This document shows, in pieces, positions 61,484 through 64,000 of a DNA stretch of 64,000 bases. The notes under the pieces were generated by a model. That model saw only the letters and a list, made by a program, of their open reading frames with translations, did not search any database and was not told the origin of the DNA. A program made the position numbers and the translations under genes. How positions within the stretch are numbered: position 1 is the stretch's first letter; each line of letters begins with the position of its first letter. This stretch comes from Streptomyces sp. NBC_01750 (lineage in GTDB: Bacteria; Actinomycetota; Actinomycetes; Streptomycetales; Streptomycetaceae): the NCBI RefSeq assembly GCF_035918095.1, contig NZ_CP109137.1, forward strand, positions 5,024,001-5,088,000. Direction: 5' to 3'.

Positions 61484-62608
61484 CTAACGCAGCACCGTTT
61501 CCAGGAAGTCGCTGCCGAGCCGGGCGACGGCGGAGACGTCCAGCTGGTGCAGGACGTAGCGACCGCGCCGCCGCGTGGAGATCAGCCCGGCCTTCTTCAG
61601 CACGGCCAGATGGCGGGAGACCTCGGGCGCGGTGATCGCGTACTCGTCCGCCAGTTCGCCGGTCGTGTACGGGGCACGGGCGAGGTTGCGGCACAGCCGC
61701 ATGCGCATGGGGTGCGCCAGCGCTTCCATCCGCAGCTTCAACAGCTCCACGGGGGCGGGGCCCGGGAGTTCGGGTGAGCCGACGGGGTAGTGGATCACCG
61801 GCCGCCAGCCGGGCGCGTGCAGCACCATGAGATGCGGCCAGCCGAAGCTGGACGGTATGAGGGAGAGTCCGGCGCCGACGGCGGGGTCGACGGCGGTCGT
61901 CCGCCCGTCCGCGAGTTTGTCGGCACTGATACGTGTCCGGTCCTCGTCCACCGCGAGCGCGGGGGAGACCGCGTGCAGCGCCTCGGCGAGGCCCTTGCGG
62001 CGCAGCAGCTCGGTCTTGTGGCGGGCGTCGGCGGCGAGCTGGGGGCGGACGCGTCGCCAGGTGTCGGCGAAGAAGGACTGGTTGCAGTCTTCGAAGAGGC
62101 GCCGCACCCAGGTGCGTACGGAGGCGGGGTCGTCCAGCAGCCGACGGGTGAAGTCGAGCTGCTTGGGGCCGCGGGTGGCGGCGAGTTCGAGTGCGCGCTC
62201 GCGCCGGGCGGGGTCGGTGAGGGCGGACGGGCTGGGGGTCCCGTACGTACTGGCGCAGGTGAACTCCAGGGCCGCGGCGACGAAGCGCTCGTCGTCGAGC
62301 CGGTCGAGCATGTCCAGCTCCTCGGCGAAGCAGGCGCCGGTCGGGCCGCAGGCTGTGCTGAGGGCCGCGGGCAGCCCGGCGAACGGCATGAAGACGTCCG
62401 AGAAGGTGGACCGCCAGAGGAAGTCGGCCTCGTGCAGCCGGTCCGCAAGGTCCGGCTTGAGCCCGGCGGCGGTCGCCGTGGCCCAGCCGTGCAGCCCTGG
62501 ATGGTGCCCGGGTTCGGCGAGCGCGTGCAGCGCCACACCCAGCTCGGCGAGGGGGGAAATCTCGAAGACGATGCGCTCGGGGGGCAGCCCCGCGATATCT
62601 ATGGACAC
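61484..62608 (-). CDS. DUF5937/ArsR-type winged-helix regulator
   Basis: This 374-residue protein starts SIDIAGLPPERIVFEISPLA, typical of DUF5937 proteins. It ends in an ArsR-like winged helix at about 285-370 (ALAHPMRMRLCRNLARAPYT, ITAPEVSRHLAVLKKAGLIS, RRRGRYVLHQLD). The large N-terminal domain is helical and of unknown ligand. The GTG at 62608, seven bases after GGAGG, gives the family start. A small protein gene is divergent 104 bases away, and the short region between is likely its operator. Confidence 0.9.
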   Translation of the reverse strand: MSIDIAGLPPERIVFEISPLAELGVALHALAEPGHHPGLHGWATATAAGLKPDLADRLHEADFLWRSTFSDVFMPFAGLPAALSTACGPTGACFAEELDMLDRLDDERFVAAALEFTCASTYGTPSPSALTDPARRERALELAATRGPKQLDFTRRLLDDPASVRTWVRRLFEDCNQSFFADTWRRVRPQLAADARHKTELLRRKGLAEALHAVSPALAVDEDRTRISADKLADGRTTAVDPAVGAGLSLIPSSFGWPHLMVLHAPGWRPVIHYPVGSPELPGPAPVELLKLRMEALAHPMRMRLCRNLARAPYTTGELADEYAITAPEVSRHLAVLKKAGLISTRRRGRYVLHQLDVSAVARLGSDFLETVLR

Positions 62609-62712
62609 GCTCACGCCTCCATGGTGCGGGTGCACGGGGCGCCTCTCGCGCCATTTGACGGGGCTCGTCAATCGACGCGACGGAATACGCGGGGCGGGCG
62701 CAGCGTACATGC

Positions 62713-62928
62713 ATGAACGCCATGCATCAGTACATGATCGACAATTACCGCGCGGCGCAGCGGGGCGAGCAGGCTCCGCCGCAGCCGGGCCTGAACGACT
62801 GGCAGATGGTCCGGGAGTTCCGCGACTACCGCCGCTTCCACGCGGTGCTCGCCGGTCACCGCTCCCACGGCCGCATCCGGGCGGCGCTGACCCGCCTGCT
62901 GCACCCGCGCGCGGCGAACTGCGGCTGA
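62713..62928 (+). CDS. small conserved Streptomyces protein
   Basis: This 71-residue protein (MNAMHQYMIDNYRAAQRGEQ, ending in an Arg/Ala-rich helix) resembles a small family seen in many Streptomyces beside DUF5937-type regulators. It is basic and helical with no membrane segment or signal. The ATG at 62713 has only a weak purine-rich site. It is divergent from the ArsR-type gene, which suggests it could be the regulated target. The 90 bases after it are GC-rich with repeated GGCCGAGCCC. Confidence 0.75.
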   Translation: MNAMHQYMIDNYRAAQRGEQAPPQPGLNDWQMVREFRDYRRFHAVLAGHRSHGRIRAALTRLLHPRAANCG

Positions 62929-63020
62929 GCCCCGGCCGAGCCCTGGCCGAGCCCCGGCAGAGGGGCCCGGCCCGGACCCGGCCGAGGGCGTCCGGCCGAG
63001 CCCCGGTCGGGAGCGGCCGA

Positions 63021-64000
63021 CTACCCGACCCTCCGCAGGAACTCCGCCACCGCCGCTCTCACGTCCTCACCCGTCCACTCCAGCCCCTCCGCCGCCACCG
63101 TCAGCTCCGTCACCGACACCCCAGGCGGGCAGCCCTCGGTGAACCACCTCCTGAAGAGCGTCACGCCCGTCTCCTCCGCCTGGCGCACCGCCGCCTCGTT
63201 CAGGGCGTCCGCCTCGTACCCGAGCCAGACCTGGAACTGGTGCGTGTGCGGCTCCTGAGGGTGGACCCGGAACCACGGGACGTCCGCCTCCGTGAAAGCC
63301 TCGCGCAGCGCCGCCGCGACCACCTTCGCGTGGGACACGTACGACGGGAGCCGAGGCAGCTCCCGCTCCAGGCCCAGCAGCGCGGACAGGGCCGCCGGGT
63401 ACTGCTGGAAGACCTGGCCGCCGTACCGGTGCCGCCAGGTCCTGGCCTCGGCCACCATGTCCTCCGGGCCCGCCAGCAACGCGCCGGAGAGCGCATCCAG
63501 GGACTTGTAGAAGGACACGTAGACGCTGTCCGCGAGGGACGCGATCTCATCCAGCGGGCGGCCGAAGTGCGGGGCGCACTCCCACAGGCGCGCGCCGTCG
63601 AAGTGCACCACTGCATCGCGTTCCCGCGCCGCCTCCACGACCTCGACCAGTCCGTCCCACGACGGCAGTACGAAACCCGCGTCCCGCAGCGGCAGTTCCA
63701 GCATCAGCGAGCCGAAGGGCTCGTCCAAGTCGCGTACCTCCGCCGCTGTCGGCAGCCGCGGCTCGTGCGTCGGGTGCACCGTCCGCAACCCGCTCACCGC
63801 ACCGAACGCGCCCCGCTCGTGCCTCTCCGGATGCGCCGTCGGATGCAGCGCGACCGTCGGATTCCCGGTACGCCCCGCCCAGCACCGCAGCGCCACCTGC
63901 TGCGCCATCGTCCCGGTCGGAAAGAACGCCCCGGCCGGGAACCCGAGCAGCCGCGCCGCCCGCTCCTCCAGCTCGGCGACGACCCCGTTGCCGTATACAT
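63021..64000 (-). CDS. threonine-aldolase-like PLP enzyme (5' end beyond window)
   Basis: The frame runs to the window edge and continues, so the N-terminus is missing. It contains LEERAARLLGFPAGAFFPTG, DAVVHFDGARLWECAPHFGR with the PLP-binding Asp, SVYVSFYKSLDALSGALLAG with the PLP lysine, and an HTHQFQVW stretch near the C-terminus. It belongs to the beta-eliminating lyase/low-specificity threonine aldolase group and would cleave beta-hydroxy amino acids to glycine and an aldehyde. Whether a helper domain is present upstream cannot be seen. Confidence 0.88.
   Translation of the reverse strand, partial: VYGNGVVAELEERAARLLGFPAGAFFPTGTMAQQVALRCWAGRTGNPTVALHPTAHPERHERGAFGAVSGLRTVHPTHEPRLPTAAEVRDLDEPFGSLMLELPLRDAGFVLPSWDGLVEVVEAARERDAVVHFDGARLWECAPHFGRPLDEIASLADSVYVSFYKSLDALSGALLAGPEDMVAEARTWRHRYGGQVFQQYPAALSALLGLERELPRLPSYVSHAKVVAAALREAFTEADVPWFRVHPQEPHTHQFQVWLGYEADALNEAAVRQAEETGVTLFRRWFTEGCPPGVSVTELTVAAEGLEWTGEDVRAAVAEFLRRVG

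Overview
The window is high-GC actinobacterial DNA and almost certainly a Streptomyces chromosome. The evidence is GTG/TTG starts, purine-rich ribosome binding sites, a SARP regulator, a whiJ-like regulatory triad, a TipA-type regulator with a tip-like promoter, a zinc-independent ribosomal protein cluster, and a conserved tilS-hpt-ftsH-folE-folK-folB-folP block. All functions are read from sequence; no search was run.

Positions 1-6,440 form a decaying accessory island. It holds orphan hypotheticals, an anti-sigma-type ATPase, a MerR regulator behind a remarkable array of 16 GCAGT repeats, an N-terminal integrase fragment, and two 54-bp identical copies of a tRNA-Thr(CGT) 3' half. Each tRNA copy is followed by the C-terminal end of a truncated tyrosine integrase, so this looks like a tandem array of dead integrative elements. 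Positions 6,440-12,226 are a transition zone: a membrane protein/winged-helix pair with a candidate operator, a secreted peptidase-like hydrolase, a T-arm/acceptor remnant of another tRNA beside a Tn3-type transposase remnant, and an esterase.

Positions 12,227-25,990 carry a SARP regulator, a SigE-type sigma factor and a membrane partner in one orientation. They are followed by an actinobacterial family A DNA polymerase, a frameshifted LuxR-type regulator and various enzymes, lipoproteins and secreted proteins. At 26,049-26,884 the cluster of zinc-independent ribosomal paralogues (S14, L28, S18) has suffered an internal deletion that fuses a headless rpmB to a tail of a COG0523 GTPase gene. 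At 27,164-29,206 lies a DUF397 / ATP-binding / XRE triad whose outer genes share a 26-bp upstream motif.

Positions 29,276-38,434 carry aldehyde dehydrogenase, DinB, PadR, glutamate decarboxylase, a TipA-like regulator, DedA, a threonine/serine exporter and pyrophosphatase. Positions 38,521-49,057 are the core block: dacB, an F420-associated metalloprotease-like gene, tilS, hpt, ftsH and the folate genes. Further right are an MprF-like lysyltransferase, an esterase, a 34-bp tandem repeat array, and a quaternary-amine ABC transporter split over two divergent transcription units. Then come a midA-like methyltransferase paired with an orphan nuoD, a NarL-type two-component system, an ArsR-like regulator and a truncated threonine-aldolase-like gene at the edge.
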